DNA of 64,000 nt from Clostridium scatologenes (GTDB taxonomy: Bacteria; Bacillota; Clostridia; Clostridiales; Clostridiaceae). Positions 26,624-36,727 of this stretch are shown here, in pieces; position 1 is the stretch's first letter; the number at the start of each line of letters is the position of its first letter. A program made the position numbers and the translations under genes. The DNA lies in the NCBI RefSeq assembly GCF_000968375.1, contig NZ_CP009933.1:5456001-5520000 (forward strand). Direction: 5' to 3'. The notes beneath the pieces were generated by a model. That model saw nothing but the letters and a program-made list of their open reading frames with translations. It searched no databases and was not told the origin of the DNA.

Positions 26624-27598
26624 TTGATAGCATCTTTTATATCAATGAATATATTAGATATAATTTTAGCTGTAATAATAGATTGGCTAATAGGTGATCC
26701 AAATTGGTTGCCGCATCCTATTATATATATAGGTAAGCTTATAGGCTTTCTTGATAAAAAAGGAAGAAAACTATGTAAATCTAATGGTGGTATTAGAGCT
26801 TTTGGAGGGCTTATTGTAATAATTGTAGCAGGTGTGAGTTTTTTTATCACATTTGGTATTTTAAAGTTAGTAAGTTCTTTGCCATGGTTGTTTCATATTG
26901 TAAATGTATTGATAATATGGACAACATTGGCAGCGAAATCTCTAAGTAAAGAAGCTAAAAAGGTCTATCATGCATTGAAAGATAAAGATATAGAGAAAGC
27001 TCGATTAATGCTTTCATATATAGTTGGAAGGGATACAACACAGCTTGAGGATAATGAAATAATAAGAGCTGATGTGGAAACAGTAGCTGAAAATGCTTCA
27101 GATGGAGTTATTGCACCAATATTTTATGCAATAATTGGAGGAGCACCTTTGGCAATGATGTATAAGGCTATAAATACTATGGATTCAATGCTTGGATATA
27201 TGAATGAAAAATATAGATATATAGGATTTTTTCCAGCTAAGGTAGATGATGTCTTTAATTTTATACCTGCAAGAATAACTGGAATACTTATATGTTTGAG
27301 TTCCTTTGTAGTTAAAGGTAATGTTATGGAAAGTATTTCTATAATGTTTAGAGATAGAAAAAATCATAAAAGCCCCAATTGTGCTTATCCAGAAGCAGCT
27401 GCTGCAGGAGCTATGAAGGTACAGTTAGGTGGAACTAATGTATATTTTGGAGAAGTAGTTTATAAACCTACAATAGGAGATAAGAAAAAGGCATTGAGTT
27501 TCGAACATATAAACGAGTCTATAAAGCTTATGTATGCTGCTGAAATTTTTATGATAATTATATATGTAGCATTTATGTTTGTAATTATTAAGAAGTAA
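26624..27598 (+). CDS. cbiB: Adenosylcobinamide-phosphate synthase
   Basis: A 324-residue membrane enzyme (CbiB/CobD family) that attaches aminopropanol or its phosphate to adenosylcobyric acid. Motifs DWLIGDPNWLPHP, VETVAENASDGVIAP and YPEAAAAGA are characteristic. TTG at 26624 is taken as the start because GAGGTG at 26611-26616 is correctly spaced; an ATG at 26645 is the alternative. It is 14 bp after cobQ. Confidence 0.93.
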   Translation: MIASFISMNILDIILAVIIDWLIGDPNWLPHPIIYIGKLIGFLDKKGRKLCKSNGGIRAFGGLIVIIVAGVSFFITFGILKLVSSLPWLFHIVNVLIIWTTLAAKSLSKEAKKVYHALKDKDIEKARLMLSYIVGRDTTQLEDNEIIRADVETVAENASDGVIAPIFYAIIGGAPLAMMYKAINTMDSMLGYMNEKYRYIGFFPAKVDDVFNFIPARITGILICLSSFVVKGNVMESISIMFRDRKNHKSPNCAYPEAAAAGAMKVQLGGTNVYFGEVVYKPTIGDKKKALSFEHINESIKLMYAAEIFMIIIYVAFMFVIIKK

Positions 27599-27636
27599 AT
27601 TATGCTTTATAAAAAATAATTTAGGATGTGATTGAT

Positions 27637-28737
27637 ATGGAACATGGAGGAGATATATATACAGAAGGAATTTTAAAAGGAAGAGAAATTTTAGATTTTA
27701 GTTCTAATATAAATCCATTAGGAGTTCCAGAGAGCTTTACAAATAATTTGAATGAAGCTGTAAAAGCTGTAGAAAAATATCCAGATGTTGAATATAGGTG
27801 CTTAAAAAAGTGTATTAAAGAATATTTAGATTTCAGTGTGGAGTATTTTAAATCTGAAGCTTATAATGAAAAAAGTGAATCTTTTATATCTGAAAAAGAT
27901 ATAATTCTTGGCAATGGGGCAGCAGAAATTATAGATTTGTCCATAAGTTGTTTTAAAAAAGTTTGTATAGTAGTTCCTTCCTTTATAGAATATGAAAAAA
28001 ATGCTTTGAAGTGGAGATGTGACATAATATATTCTACAATAAAAAAGGATATGACTTATGATTATGAAGATATATTATTGCAAGTAAAAAAATCAGAAGC
28101 GCTTATTATAGGAAATCCTAATAACCCTAATGGCGGAATAATAAATAAGGATAAATTTAAAAAAGTATTAGATTTTTGTGAAGAAAATAATAAAACAGTT
28201 ATAATAGATGAAGCTTTTATAGAATTTACAGGGAAAAATAATTTCAGCTTTTTAGAGAAAATAAAAAATTATAAGTGTATATTTTTAATTAGAGCTTTAA
28301 CTAAATTCTTTGCTTTGCCCGGTATCAGAATAGGATATGGCGTAAGCAAAAATGATGAACTTATACAGAAAATTAAAAGCAAACAAAATCCTTGGAATAT
28401 AAATTGTTTTGCAGAAATTGCAGCAAGATATGTTTTAAAGGATAGAGATTATATAGAAGATTCATTGAAATGGATCAATGAAGAAAGAAAATATATGATT
28501 TTAAATTTGAAAAAAATAGCTTTAATGGAAGAAGTGTATAATACTTATTCTAATTTTGTATTATGCAAGATTAAAGATTTAAATTGTGATGAATTGTATA
28601 AAATATGTTTAGATAAAGGAATTGCAATTAGAAAATGTGATAACTTTAAAAACTTAAATGATAAATATATTAGGCTAGCTATTAAAAATAGGGAAAGTAA
28701 TAATAAAATTATAAAGCTTTTAAATTCATTAAGTTAA
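27637..28737 (+). CDS. cobD: L-threonine-O-3-phosphate decarboxylase
   Basis: A 366-residue fold-type I PLP enzyme that makes (R)-1-amino-2-propanol phosphate for the nucleotide loop. The start MEHGGDIY at 27637 is typical and lies after AGGATG. The PLP lysine is in RALTKFFALPG and the cofactor loop is GNPNNPNGG. It resembles histidinol-phosphate aminotransferases, but the cobalamin neighbours and the pduX-like kinase further along support the decarboxylase role. Confidence 0.9.
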   Translation: MEHGGDIYTEGILKGREILDFSSNINPLGVPESFTNNLNEAVKAVEKYPDVEYRCLKKCIKEYLDFSVEYFKSEAYNEKSESFISEKDIILGNGAAEIIDLSISCFKKVCIVVPSFIEYEKNALKWRCDIIYSTIKKDMTYDYEDILLQVKKSEALIIGNPNNPNGGIINKDKFKKVLDFCEENNKTVIIDEAFIEFTGKNNFSFLEKIKNYKCIFLIRALTKFFALPGIRIGYGVSKNDELIQKIKSKQNPWNINCFAEIAARYVLKDRDYIEDSLKWINEERKYMILNLKKIALMEEVYNTYSNFVLCKIKDLNCDELYKICLDKGIAIRKCDNFKNLNDKYIRLAIKNRESNNKIIKLLNSLS

Positions 28738-28796
28738 GTTTTTGTACGATTGCTATCAATGGTAGTGGTAGTGAATTATTTTGGGAGATGGTAATA

Positions 28797-29993
28797 ATGA
28801 TACAACTTATAGGTTTAAAAAGAGATGTAAAATTAGAAATAAGAGAAAAATTTTCTGTAATACAAAAACGTTGTGAAAAGTTCACAAAGAGTTTAAAAGA
28901 AGTTTGTGATGAAGTCGTAGTTATAAGTACTTGTAACAGAACCGAAATATACTTTAATGCTAATGATCATGATGATGCTATGGTAAATAAGGTTTTTGAT
29001 ATATTAGGTTGGGATAAAAATTTGAAAAACTACACTTTTCATTATAAAAGCAATGAAGTAATTAAGCATTTGATGGATGTAGTATGTGGATTTAATTCTT
29101 TGATTTTAGGAGAAGATCAAATTTTAGCTCAAGTTAAGGAAGCCTATGAAATTGCTTTGAATTCAAAAACTGTTCATAGAGATTTGCAGAGACTCTTTCA
29201 AATTGCAGTTACTTGTGGAAAAGAGTTTAGAACTAAGTCAAGTCTTAATAAAATACCAGTATCTTCATCATCTATAGCGGTTAATGAAAGCAGAAAACGC
29301 GGAATAAAAAGATTTATGCTTTTAGGCTTTGGGGAAGTTGGACAGCTTGCAGCAAAATATATTTTATCTGCAGGTTTTGAAGTGCTGTATATAGCAGTAA
29401 GAAATCCAAAGGTTGTAGATATAGAAGATCCTAGAGTGAAGGTTATAAATTTTGATGAAAGAGTAGAAAATTATAATGATGTGGATTGTATAATATCATG
29501 TACTTCAGCACCTCACTGTGTAGTAAGAAAAAATAACTTACCACAAAAAACTATGACTATATTTGATCTAGCTGTGCCTAGAGATGTAGAAGAAGAAGTC
29601 TGTAGTATGGAAAATGTAACAGTGTATAATATTGACAAGGTAAGTTCCATAGATGATGAAAATAGAAAAAAAAGAAAAGATATAATGATTAAAAATAGAT
29701 ATATAGTTGATAAATATATTAAAGAATTTTCAGATTGGCAGAAGATACAAGGTATTTCCGGAGAAATAGTAAACCTTAAAAAATGTGGAGAAAAGGTGTA
29801 TAGGAAGAGATATAAAACCTTTAAAAATAAAAGGTACACTAAGGATAATGAAAAATTGGCTGAAGTACTTTTTAAAAGCACATCAGATGCTTTTATTAAC
29901 AGAGCTATAGATGTATTAAAAGAGGAACAGCTGAAGGGAAGTGCTGAGGATTGTATGAAAATAATAAAGAAGATATTTTATGTGGCGGAATAA
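28797..29993 (+). CDS. hemA: Glutamyl-tRNA reductase
   Basis: A 398-residue enzyme that reduces glutamyl-tRNA to glutamate-1-semialdehyde, the entry to tetrapyrroles by the C5 pathway. The nucleophile is Cys46 in STCNRTEIY, followed by GEDQILAQVK and a Rossmann domain (LGFGEVGQLAAKY). The ATG at 28797 is preferred to 28788 because of the spacing from GGGAGATGG. Carrying hemA inside the B12 operon gives precursor supply the same riboswitch control. Confidence 0.95.
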   Translation: MIQLIGLKRDVKLEIREKFSVIQKRCEKFTKSLKEVCDEVVVISTCNRTEIYFNANDHDDAMVNKVFDILGWDKNLKNYTFHYKSNEVIKHLMDVVCGFNSLILGEDQILAQVKEAYEIALNSKTVHRDLQRLFQIAVTCGKEFRTKSSLNKIPVSSSSIAVNESRKRGIKRFMLLGFGEVGQLAAKYILSAGFEVLYIAVRNPKVVDIEDPRVKVINFDERVENYNDVDCIISCTSAPHCVVRKNNLPQKTMTIFDLAVPRDVEEEVCSMENVTVYNIDKVSSIDDENRKKRKDIMIKNRYIVDKYIKEFSDWQKIQGISGEIVNLKKCGEKVYRKRYKTFKNKRYTKDNEKLAEVLFKSTSDAFINRAIDVLKEEQLKGSAEDCMKIIKKIFYVAE

Positions 29994-30001
29994 AGTATAC
30001 A

Positions 30002-30652
30002 ATGCTTTCACTTATGTCCAATAAGATAAAAGTGCTTATTGTTGGAGGAGGAAATGCAGCTTTTATAAAGGCTAAAACTTTTATAAAAAAAGGATGCTTA
30101 GTTTCAATAGTTGCCAAAGACTTCAATGATGAATTTAGAGAATTAAAAAATTATAATAATTTAAAAATTATAAAATCAGAATACAAAAGAGAATATATAG
30201 AATGCAATCATTTAGTTATAATTGCTACTAATTCAGAAAAAATAAATTTTCAAATAAGATCACATTGTAGAGAAAGCTATAAGCTATATATAGATTGTAC
30301 ATCTCCAGAAGATGGATTATGTGTTACGCCTTGTCAGAGAAATACAAAAAATATTTTTTTAGGAGTTAATACTTATAGTGGAAATCCTAGAGCATCTGTA
30401 TATTTGGCAGATAAGATGATAAAAGAGTGTGAAGTTAAATATGATAAATTTATTGAATTTACATCAGATTTGAGAAAAAGGTTAGGAAATAGAAGTATAA
30501 AGAAGGAAATGATGAAATTTGTATGTTCTGAAGATTTTTATTTCTTTTATGAAAAAGGAAAAGAAGATATAGTACTAAATATGTTTTATATGGACGAATA
30601 CACTGATAATAGGATGGTGATTGATTTTGAAACTAAAAATTGCAACTCGTAG
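30002..30652 (+). CDS. Precorrin-2 dehydrogenase (siroheme synthase N-terminal type)
   Basis: A SirC/Met8-like protein of about 216 residues. An NAD-binding loop VLIVGGGNAAFIKAK opens the Rossmann domain and the conserved GNPRAS segment, in the form YSGNPRASVYLAD, follows. It oxidises precorrin-2 to sirohydrochlorin, the branch point to cobalt insertion by CbiK. The start is uncertain: ATG 30002 has only a distant site, and a TTG at 29951 would overlap hemA. It overlaps hemC by 26 bp. Confidence 0.85.
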   Translation: MLSLMSNKIKVLIVGGGNAAFIKAKTFIKKGCLVSIVAKDFNDEFRELKNYNNLKIIKSEYKREYIECNHLVIIATNSEKINFQIRSHCRESYKLYIDCTSPEDGLCVTPCQRNTKNIFLGVNTYSGNPRASVYLADKMIKECEVKYDKFIEFTSDLRKRLGNRSIKKEMMKFVCSEDFYFFYEKGKEDIVLNMFYMDEYTDNRMVIDFETKNCNS

Positions 30653-31499
30653 AAGTAAGCTTGCCCAAGTGCAAACAGAAACTATAATGAAAATTTTAAA
30701 AGAAGATTATGATATTGATTCTGAAAAACTTTTAGTAGAGACTACAGGAGATAAAATATTAGATGTATCTTTAAGTAAAATTGGTGGAAAAGGTCTTTTT
30801 ATAAAAGAAATAGAAATAGCATTATTGAATGACAAAGGAGACGCTGCAGTACATAGCATGAAAGATGTGCCTTTTGATGTTCCTGATATGTTTGACATAG
30901 TGTCTATGCCGCCAAGAGAAGATGTTAGAGATGTATTTGTTTCAATGAATGGTGTACATTTTAAAGAATTAAAAAAAGGAGCAAAAATTGGAACTAGCAG
31001 CAATAGGAGATCTGCACAAGTTAAACTTTTAAGACCTGATTTAGAAATAGTACCTATAAGAGGTAATGTTCAGACTAGAATATCTAAAATAGAAAAAGAA
31101 AATTTAGATGGAATAATATTAGCAGCAGCAGGACTTAAAAGAATGGGTATGGAAAATATTATAACAGATTATTTTGACGTTGATGAAATAGTACCAGCGG
31201 TAGGTCAAGGAGCTTTAGGAATAGAGACAAAAAAGAATAGTGCTAATGAAGAGACATTTAGAAGAATGGAAGATGAGAATACAAGAATATGTGTTGAGGC
31301 TGAAAGAAGTTTTATGAGAACTCTAAATGGAGATTGTCATTCAACTATAGGTGCTTATGCAGAAATAAATGAAAATACCATTAGTATTATAGGAATATTT
31401 CAAGTTGGAGATAAGCTTATAAAAAGAGATATAGCTGGTAATAAGGAAGATTACATGGATTTAGGGTATAAATTAGCAAAAAAAATTATAGAAGCATAA
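30627..31499 (+). CDS. hemC: Porphobilinogen deaminase (hydroxymethylbilane synthase)
   Basis: A 290-residue enzyme that polymerises four porphobilinogens. It begins LKIATRRSKLAQ, has VHSMKDVP and the dipyrromethane-attachment cysteine in NGDCHSTIGAYA. The start is TTG at 30627, after AGGATGGTGA, and lies inside the end of the preceding gene; TTG 30621 is too close to the site. Confidence 0.95.
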   Translation: MKLKIATRRSKLAQVQTETIMKILKEDYDIDSEKLLVETTGDKILDVSLSKIGGKGLFIKEIEIALLNDKGDAAVHSMKDVPFDVPDMFDIVSMPPREDVRDVFVSMNGVHFKELKKGAKIGTSSNRRSAQVKLLRPDLEIVPIRGNVQTRISKIEKENLDGIILAAAGLKRMGMENIITDYFDVDEIVPAVGQGALGIETKKNSANEETFRRMEDENTRICVEAERSFMRTLNGDCHSTIGAYAEINENTISIIGIFQVGDKLIKRDIAGNKEDYMDLGYKLAKKIIEA

Positions 31500-31521
31500 T
31501 GCAGAAAGGGATGAGAATTAA

Positions 31522-32988
31522 ATGGGAAAGGTTTATCTTATAGGAGCAGGACCAGGAGATGAAGAACTTATAACTTTAAAAGCTATAAGGAAGTTGAAAC
31601 AGTGTACAGCAGTAATGTATGATAGACTTGCAGGTATAGGTATTTTAAAATATTTAAATTCACATTGTAAAATATATTATTGCGGAAAAGAGCCAGGATG
31701 TCATTATAAAACTCAAGAAGAAATTAATAATATGCTGGTTGAATTAGCTAAGCAAGGACACATTGTTGGAAGAATAAAAGGTGGAGATCCATACATATTT
31801 GGAAGAGGTGGAGAAGAAGCCTTAAGGCTTATAGATGAAGGAATAGACTTTGAAGTTATTCCAGGAATTACATCTCCTATTTCTGTGCTCAACTATGGTG
31901 GAATACCTGTAACTCATAGAAAGATAGCACAAGGGTTTCATGTGTTTACTGGTAAAAGTGCAGAAAAATTGAATATAAATTGGAATGCAGCAGCAAATGT
32001 TGGAGGAACGCTTATATTTTTAATGGGATTTGAAAATCTAGGTATTATTTCAAAAAAACTTATGGAAAATGGGATGAATGAAGCTACTCCCTGTGCAGTG
32101 GTTATGAGAGGAACTACTGCTAAACAAAAAAAGGTAGTTGGAACTTTAAAGAATATAGAAGAAAAAGCTTTAAAAGCAGAATTGCATTCTCCTTCTATTA
32201 TAGTGGTGGGACAAGTAGTACAATTTAACAATAAATTGAACTGGTATGAAAAAAAACCGTTATTTGGGCAAAATGTATGTATTACTAGAACTAAAGAACA
32301 ATCAAAGGAAATAAGGGAAAAATTAATAGATTTAGGTGCTCAAGTTACAGAAATAAATTCTATAGAGATAAAATATAATGAAGAAGCAATGGGGCAGTAT
32401 ATAGATAAATTGAATTCTTATGATTATATAGTATTTACTAGTGTAAATGGAGTAAATAATTTCTTTAATTATTTAAATAATAATAATTATGATATAAGAA
32501 AAATAAAAGCAGTATTTGCTGCTATAGGACCTGCTACAGAAAATGCTATAAAGCATAGAGGAATTATTCCTGAAATTATTGCAGAGAAATTTGTAGCAGA
32601 AAGCTTATTTGAAAAAATGAAGAACTTTATAAAATCTGGGGATAAAATATTTTTACCAAGAGCTAAAAATGCCAGACCTTATTTAGCAGAAGTGTTAAGA
32701 GAAAATGGATGTATTGTGGATGAATGTCATGTTTATGAAACAGTATTAGGAACACTTCCTAGTGAAAGGTGTTTTGATGATGTAGATACAGTAGTATTTA
32801 CAAGTCCTAGTACTGTAAATAATATGATAGAATTAGTTGGAGTAGACAGCATAAAACAAAAAAGAGTAATTTCTATAGGCCCAATTACAGGTAGTACATT
32901 AGAAAAGCAAAGCATAAAATATGAAGTTTGTGATGAGTATACTACAGAAGGAGTAATTAAAAAGTTATTAGATAAGAGTAATAGTTAA
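31522..32988 (+). CDS. cobA-hemD: Uroporphyrinogen-III C-methyltransferase / uroporphyrinogen-III synthase fusion
   Basis: A 488-residue fusion. Residues 1 to about 245 are the SAM-dependent methyltransferase (VYLIGAGPGDEELIT, GGDPYIFGRGGEE, PVTHR) that makes precorrin-2; about 250-488 are uroporphyrinogen-III synthase, which closes the ring with D inversion. Fusions of this kind are common in clostridia. It performs two successive steps after hemC. Good AAAGGGATG site. Confidence 0.95.
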   Translation: MGKVYLIGAGPGDEELITLKAIRKLKQCTAVMYDRLAGIGILKYLNSHCKIYYCGKEPGCHYKTQEEINNMLVELAKQGHIVGRIKGGDPYIFGRGGEEALRLIDEGIDFEVIPGITSPISVLNYGGIPVTHRKIAQGFHVFTGKSAEKLNINWNAAANVGGTLIFLMGFENLGIISKKLMENGMNEATPCAVVMRGTTAKQKKVVGTLKNIEEKALKAELHSPSIIVVGQVVQFNNKLNWYEKKPLFGQNVCITRTKEQSKEIREKLIDLGAQVTEINSIEIKYNEEAMGQYIDKLNSYDYIVFTSVNGVNNFFNYLNNNNYDIRKIKAVFAAIGPATENAIKHRGIIPEIIAEKFVAESLFEKMKNFIKSGDKIFLPRAKNARPYLAEVLRENGCIVDECHVYETVLGTLPSERCFDDVDTVVFTSPSTVNNMIELVGVDSIKQKRVISIGPITGSTLEKQSIKYEVCDEYTTEGVIKKLLDKSNS

Positions 32989-33060
32989 AAATTGAGCTAT
33001 GATGACAAAAAATATTTTATTAATATAAAAAATAATATATAGAAAAGGGGAAATGACAAA

Positions 33061-34032
33061 ATGTTTAGAAGACATAGAAGATTAAGAGAAAATGAAGTTA
33101 TAAGAGGAATGGTAAGAGAAACATACCTTCATACAAGCGATTTTATATATCCATTATTTGTAGTAGAAGGAACAAACAAAAAAGAGGAGATTTCATCTTT
33201 ACCAGGCAATTATCATTTTTCTATAGATAGATTGCATGAAATAGTGGATGAAATGAAGGAAGTTGGAGTTAAAAGCGTACTATTATTTGGAATTCCAGAT
33301 CATAAGGATGAATGTGGAAGTGGAGCTTATGATGAAAATGGAATAATTCAAAAGGCTATAAGAAAAATAAAAGAATTGGACCCAGAAATGTTTGTTATAA
33401 CAGATGTTTGTATGTGTGAATATACAAGTCATGGTCATTGTGGAATAATTCATGATCATAAAGTAGATAATGATGAAACTTTAAATTACATAGCTAAAAT
33501 ATCAGTATCTCATGCAAAAGCAGGAGCAGATATGATAGCACCTTCAGATATGATGGATGGAAGAGTACTTGCTATAAGAGAAGCATTAGATAAAAATGGC
33601 TTTAAAAATGTATCTATAATGGCGTATAGTGCTAAATACTGTTCAGCATTTTATGGACCATTTAGAGAAGCAGCAGATTCAGCACCACAGTTTGGCAATA
33701 GAAAGGGTTATCAAATGGACCCAGCAAATGTAAGAGAAGCTATGCTTGAAATAGAAGATGACATAGATGAAGGCGCAGATATTATAATGGTTAAGCCAGC
33801 TATGCCTTATTTAGATGTAATAAGATTGGCAAGAGACAGATATGATTTTCCAATAGCAGCTTATAATGTAAGTGGTGAATTTGCTATGGTTAAGGCGGCA
33901 GCTAAAGCAGGACTTATAGATGAAAAAGCAGTAGCACTTGAAATGTTAACATCTATAAAAAGAGCAGGAGCAAAAATGATTATTACATATTATGCATTAG
34001 ATGCAGCTAAATGGATTAGGGAGGAAAGATAA
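33061..34032 (+). CDS. hemB: Delta-aminolevulinic acid dehydratase
   Basis: A 323-residue porphobilinogen synthase. The zinc-binding cysteines are in DVCMCEYTSHGHCG, and the two active-site lysines are in YSAKYCSAFYGPF and MVKPAMPYLD. It condenses two aminolevulinates. AAAAGGGG precedes the ATG; hemL starts 2 bp after its stop. Confidence 0.96.
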   Translation: MFRRHRRLRENEVIRGMVRETYLHTSDFIYPLFVVEGTNKKEEISSLPGNYHFSIDRLHEIVDEMKEVGVKSVLLFGIPDHKDECGSGAYDENGIIQKAIRKIKELDPEMFVITDVCMCEYTSHGHCGIIHDHKVDNDETLNYIAKISVSHAKAGADMIAPSDMMDGRVLAIREALDKNGFKNVSIMAYSAKYCSAFYGPFREAADSAPQFGNRKGYQMDPANVREAMLEIEDDIDEGADIIMVKPAMPYLDVIRLARDRYDFPIAAYNVSGEFAMVKAAAKAGLIDEKAVALEMLTSIKRAGAKMIITYYALDAAKWIREER

Positions 34033-34034
34033 TA

Positions 34035-35303
34035 ATGAGAAATTCAGATATATTTAATGAATCAAAAAAATATATGCCAGGAGGAGTAAATAGTCCTGTT
34101 AGAGCATATGTTGGATTAAGTATTGATCCTCCAATTATAAAGAAGGGTTCTGGAGCTTATCTTTATGATGAAGATGGAAATGAATATGTTGATTTTATAA
34201 ATGCGTGGGGTCCTATGATACTTGGACATCAGGATGAAGATGTAGTGAAAGCTATAAAAGAAACAGCAGAAAACGAAATTGCATTTGGTACACAAACGGA
34301 ACTTGAATTAAAATTAGCAAAGCATATATGTACTACTGTAGATAATGTAGAAATGATAAGAATGGTTAACTCAGGAACAGAAGCAACTATGAGTGCTGTA
34401 AAATTGGCTAGAGGATGCACAAAAAGAGATAAAATAATAAAATTTGCAGGATGTTATCATGGACATTTTGATGGATTTTTAGTTCAGGCAGGTTCAGGAG
34501 TTATGACTTCAAATATTCCAGGATCACCTGGAGTTCCAGAAGGAAGTATAGCAAATACTTTAGTTGCTAAATACAATGACTTGGATAGTGTTAAAGAACT
34601 TTTTGAAAAACAAGGAGAACAAATAGCAGCAATTATTATAGAAGTAGTAGCAGGTAATATGGGAGTGGTACCAGCTAAAAAGGAATTTTTACAAGGTATA
34701 AGAGATTTATGTACTAAATATGGAGCTATATTAATATTTGATGAAGTTATGACAGGTTTCAGAGTTGCATATAAAGGAGCTCAGAGTCTTTATGGTGTAA
34801 AACCTGATTTGGTAACATTCGCTAAAATAATGGGAGGTGGACTTCCTTGTGGAGCTTATGGTGGAAGAAGAGACTTAATGGAACAATTGACACCATTAGG
34901 ACCAGTTTATCAAGCAGGAACAATGTCTGGAAATCCAATAGTTATGGCAGCAGGATTAGCATCAGTTACAAAGCTTTATAACAACCTATCATATTATGAT
35001 CATATGGATAAAATAGGAGAAGAAATTCAAAAGGTAGCCGAGGAAATAGGAAAAGAAAAAGGACTTCCTATAGTTGTTAATAGAGCTAGAACTATGATGA
35101 CTATATTCTTCAATGAAGGTGGGAAGGTTACAAATTATGATGAAGCTAAAAAATCTGATGTTAAACTTTATGGAAGATTTTTTGAGCACATGTTAAAGGG
35201 TGGAATAATGATGGCACCATCTCAATTTGAAGGCATGTTTATATGTGTAAAACATACAAAAGAACATGTAGAAAAATTTGCTGAATTAATGAGAAAATTC
35301 TAA
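34035..35303 (+). CDS. hemL: Glutamate-1-semialdehyde 2,1-aminomutase
   Basis: A 422-residue class III PLP aminotransferase that makes aminolevulinate from the HemA product. The beginning SKKYMPGGVNSPVRA and the PLP-lysine segment TFAKIMGGGLP are diagnostic. GGAGG lies in the end of hemB. It completes the C5 pathway set in the operon. Confidence 0.96.
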   Translation: MRNSDIFNESKKYMPGGVNSPVRAYVGLSIDPPIIKKGSGAYLYDEDGNEYVDFINAWGPMILGHQDEDVVKAIKETAENEIAFGTQTELELKLAKHICTTVDNVEMIRMVNSGTEATMSAVKLARGCTKRDKIIKFAGCYHGHFDGFLVQAGSGVMTSNIPGSPGVPEGSIANTLVAKYNDLDSVKELFEKQGEQIAAIIIEVVAGNMGVVPAKKEFLQGIRDLCTKYGAILIFDEVMTGFRVAYKGAQSLYGVKPDLVTFAKIMGGGLPCGAYGGRRDLMEQLTPLGPVYQAGTMSGNPIVMAAGLASVTKLYNNLSYYDHMDKIGEEIQKVAEEIGKEKGLPIVVNRARTMMTIFFNEGGKVTNYDEAKKSDVKLYGRFFEHMLKGGIMMAPSQFEGMFICVKHTKEHVEKFAELMRKF

Positions 35304-35317
35304 GATAGAATGTAAAA

Positions 35318-35344
35318 ATATTGCGAAGCTTTGCTTCGCAATAT
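35318..35344 (+). terminator. Hairpin between hemL and cbiA
   Basis: A perfect 12-bp stem (ATATTGCGAAGC / GCTTCGCAATAT) with a 3-nt loop and no T-run. It is more likely an RNA processing or stability element inside the operon than a terminator. Confidence 0.55.
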
Positions 35345-35383
35345 CATTAAAGTTTGAAAGTTAGTAAGAAGGAGGTGAAGTGC

Positions 35384-36706
35384 TTGAAAAGTATAGTAAT
35401 ATCCTCTAACAGTAGTGGTGGAGGAAAAACCACGATAACTTTAGGAATTATGAAGGCTCTTATGAAAAAGGGATTTGATGTGCAAGGATACAAAGTAGGG
35501 CCGGATTACATTGATCCAGCTTTTCACAGCTATATAACAAGAAAACCTTCTAGGAATTTAGATTTGTTTTTAATGGGTGAAGAAGGTGTAAAAGCAGCTT
35601 TTTCTAGAGGAAAAGGAGATATAGGTATAGTAGAAGGGGTTATGGGACTTTATGATGGTAAGGGAATAGATTCAACATATTCTACAGCACATGTAGCTAA
35701 AGTTCTAAATCTACCTGTATTACTAGTTATAACACCTAAAGCTCAAAGTGCTACTTTATGTGCGGAAATAAATGGAATACTTAATTTTGAAAAGGTGAAT
35801 GCAGCAGGTATTATATTCAATAATATAAGTGAAAGTTACTATAAATTATTAAAAGCTGCAGTAGAAAAAAATTGTAATATTAAGGTTTTAGGATATGTTC
35901 CTAAGGATGAAAGATTATCATTAAAAAGTAGGCATTTAGGACTTGTACAAAGTAGCGAAGTAGAAGATTTAAATGAAAAGATAGATTTATGCAGTGATTT
36001 AATATTAAAGCATGTTAATTTACAAGAGCTTATAACTTGTTTAAAAGAAACAGAAAATTATGAAGATAACTATCATTTAATGAATAGGGGTAAAAAGATA
36101 TCAATTGCTTATGATAAGGCTTTTAGTTTTTATTATACTGAAAACATAGAGCTTTTAAAAGAATTAGGAGAAGTTACCTTCTTTAGTCCAATAAAAGATA
36201 AAAAAGTACCTGATCACACAGAGTTTTTATATTTTGGTGGTGGATATCCAGAGGTTTTTATTAAAGAATTAAGTGAAAATAAATCTATGCTTTCAAGTAT
36301 AAAAGAGCTACTTGAAAAAGGCATAAATTGCTATGCCGAATGTGGAGGATTAATGTACCTTACAGATGGAATACAGGTAATGGATAACAGTGAATATTTT
36401 AAAACTGTAGGTTTTTTAAATGGTAAGGCTTATATGACTAAAAAGCTTCAAAACTTTGGATATGCAGAACTTGAAGTTAAAGAAAAAAATAATCTTATTA
36501 GTATGGGAACAAAGGTTAATTGCCATGAGTTTCATAAGTCTTATGTTGATTTAAAAGAAAATAAAATATGTACTTTAACAAAAGAAGTTTATGATGGATC
36601 GTTAAAAAGATGGCAGTGTGGTTATTATAAGAAGAATACAATAGGGGCTTATGGGCATGTACACTTTTTCGGAAATTTAGATATGCTTAAACAACTTGTT
36701 AAGTAA
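35384..36706 (+). CDS. cbiA: Cobyrinate a,c-diamide synthase
   Basis: A 440-residue glutamine amidotransferase. It has a P-loop (SSNSSGGGKTT), the segment GPDYIDPAFH typical of CbiA, and a glutaminase domain with its nucleophile in YAECGGLMYL. It amidates the a and c side chains. TTG at 35384 is the start, after a strong AAGGAGGTG; the frame is open from 35354 but that part precedes the ribosome site. Confidence 0.95.
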   Translation: MKSIVISSNSSGGGKTTITLGIMKALMKKGFDVQGYKVGPDYIDPAFHSYITRKPSRNLDLFLMGEEGVKAAFSRGKGDIGIVEGVMGLYDGKGIDSTYSTAHVAKVLNLPVLLVITPKAQSATLCAEINGILNFEKVNAAGIIFNNISESYYKLLKAAVEKNCNIKVLGYVPKDERLSLKSRHLGLVQSSEVEDLNEKIDLCSDLILKHVNLQELITCLKETENYEDNYHLMNRGKKISIAYDKAFSFYYTENIELLKELGEVTFFSPIKDKKVPDHTEFLYFGGGYPEVFIKELSENKSMLSSIKELLEKGINCYAECGGLMYLTDGIQVMDNSEYFKTVGFLNGKAYMTKKLQNFGYAELEVKEKNNLISMGTKVNCHEFHKSYVDLKENKICTLTKEVYDGSLKRWQCGYYKKNTIGAYGHVHFFGNLDMLKQLVK

Positions 36707-36727
36707 AAAAGAATAGGGGGAAGAATA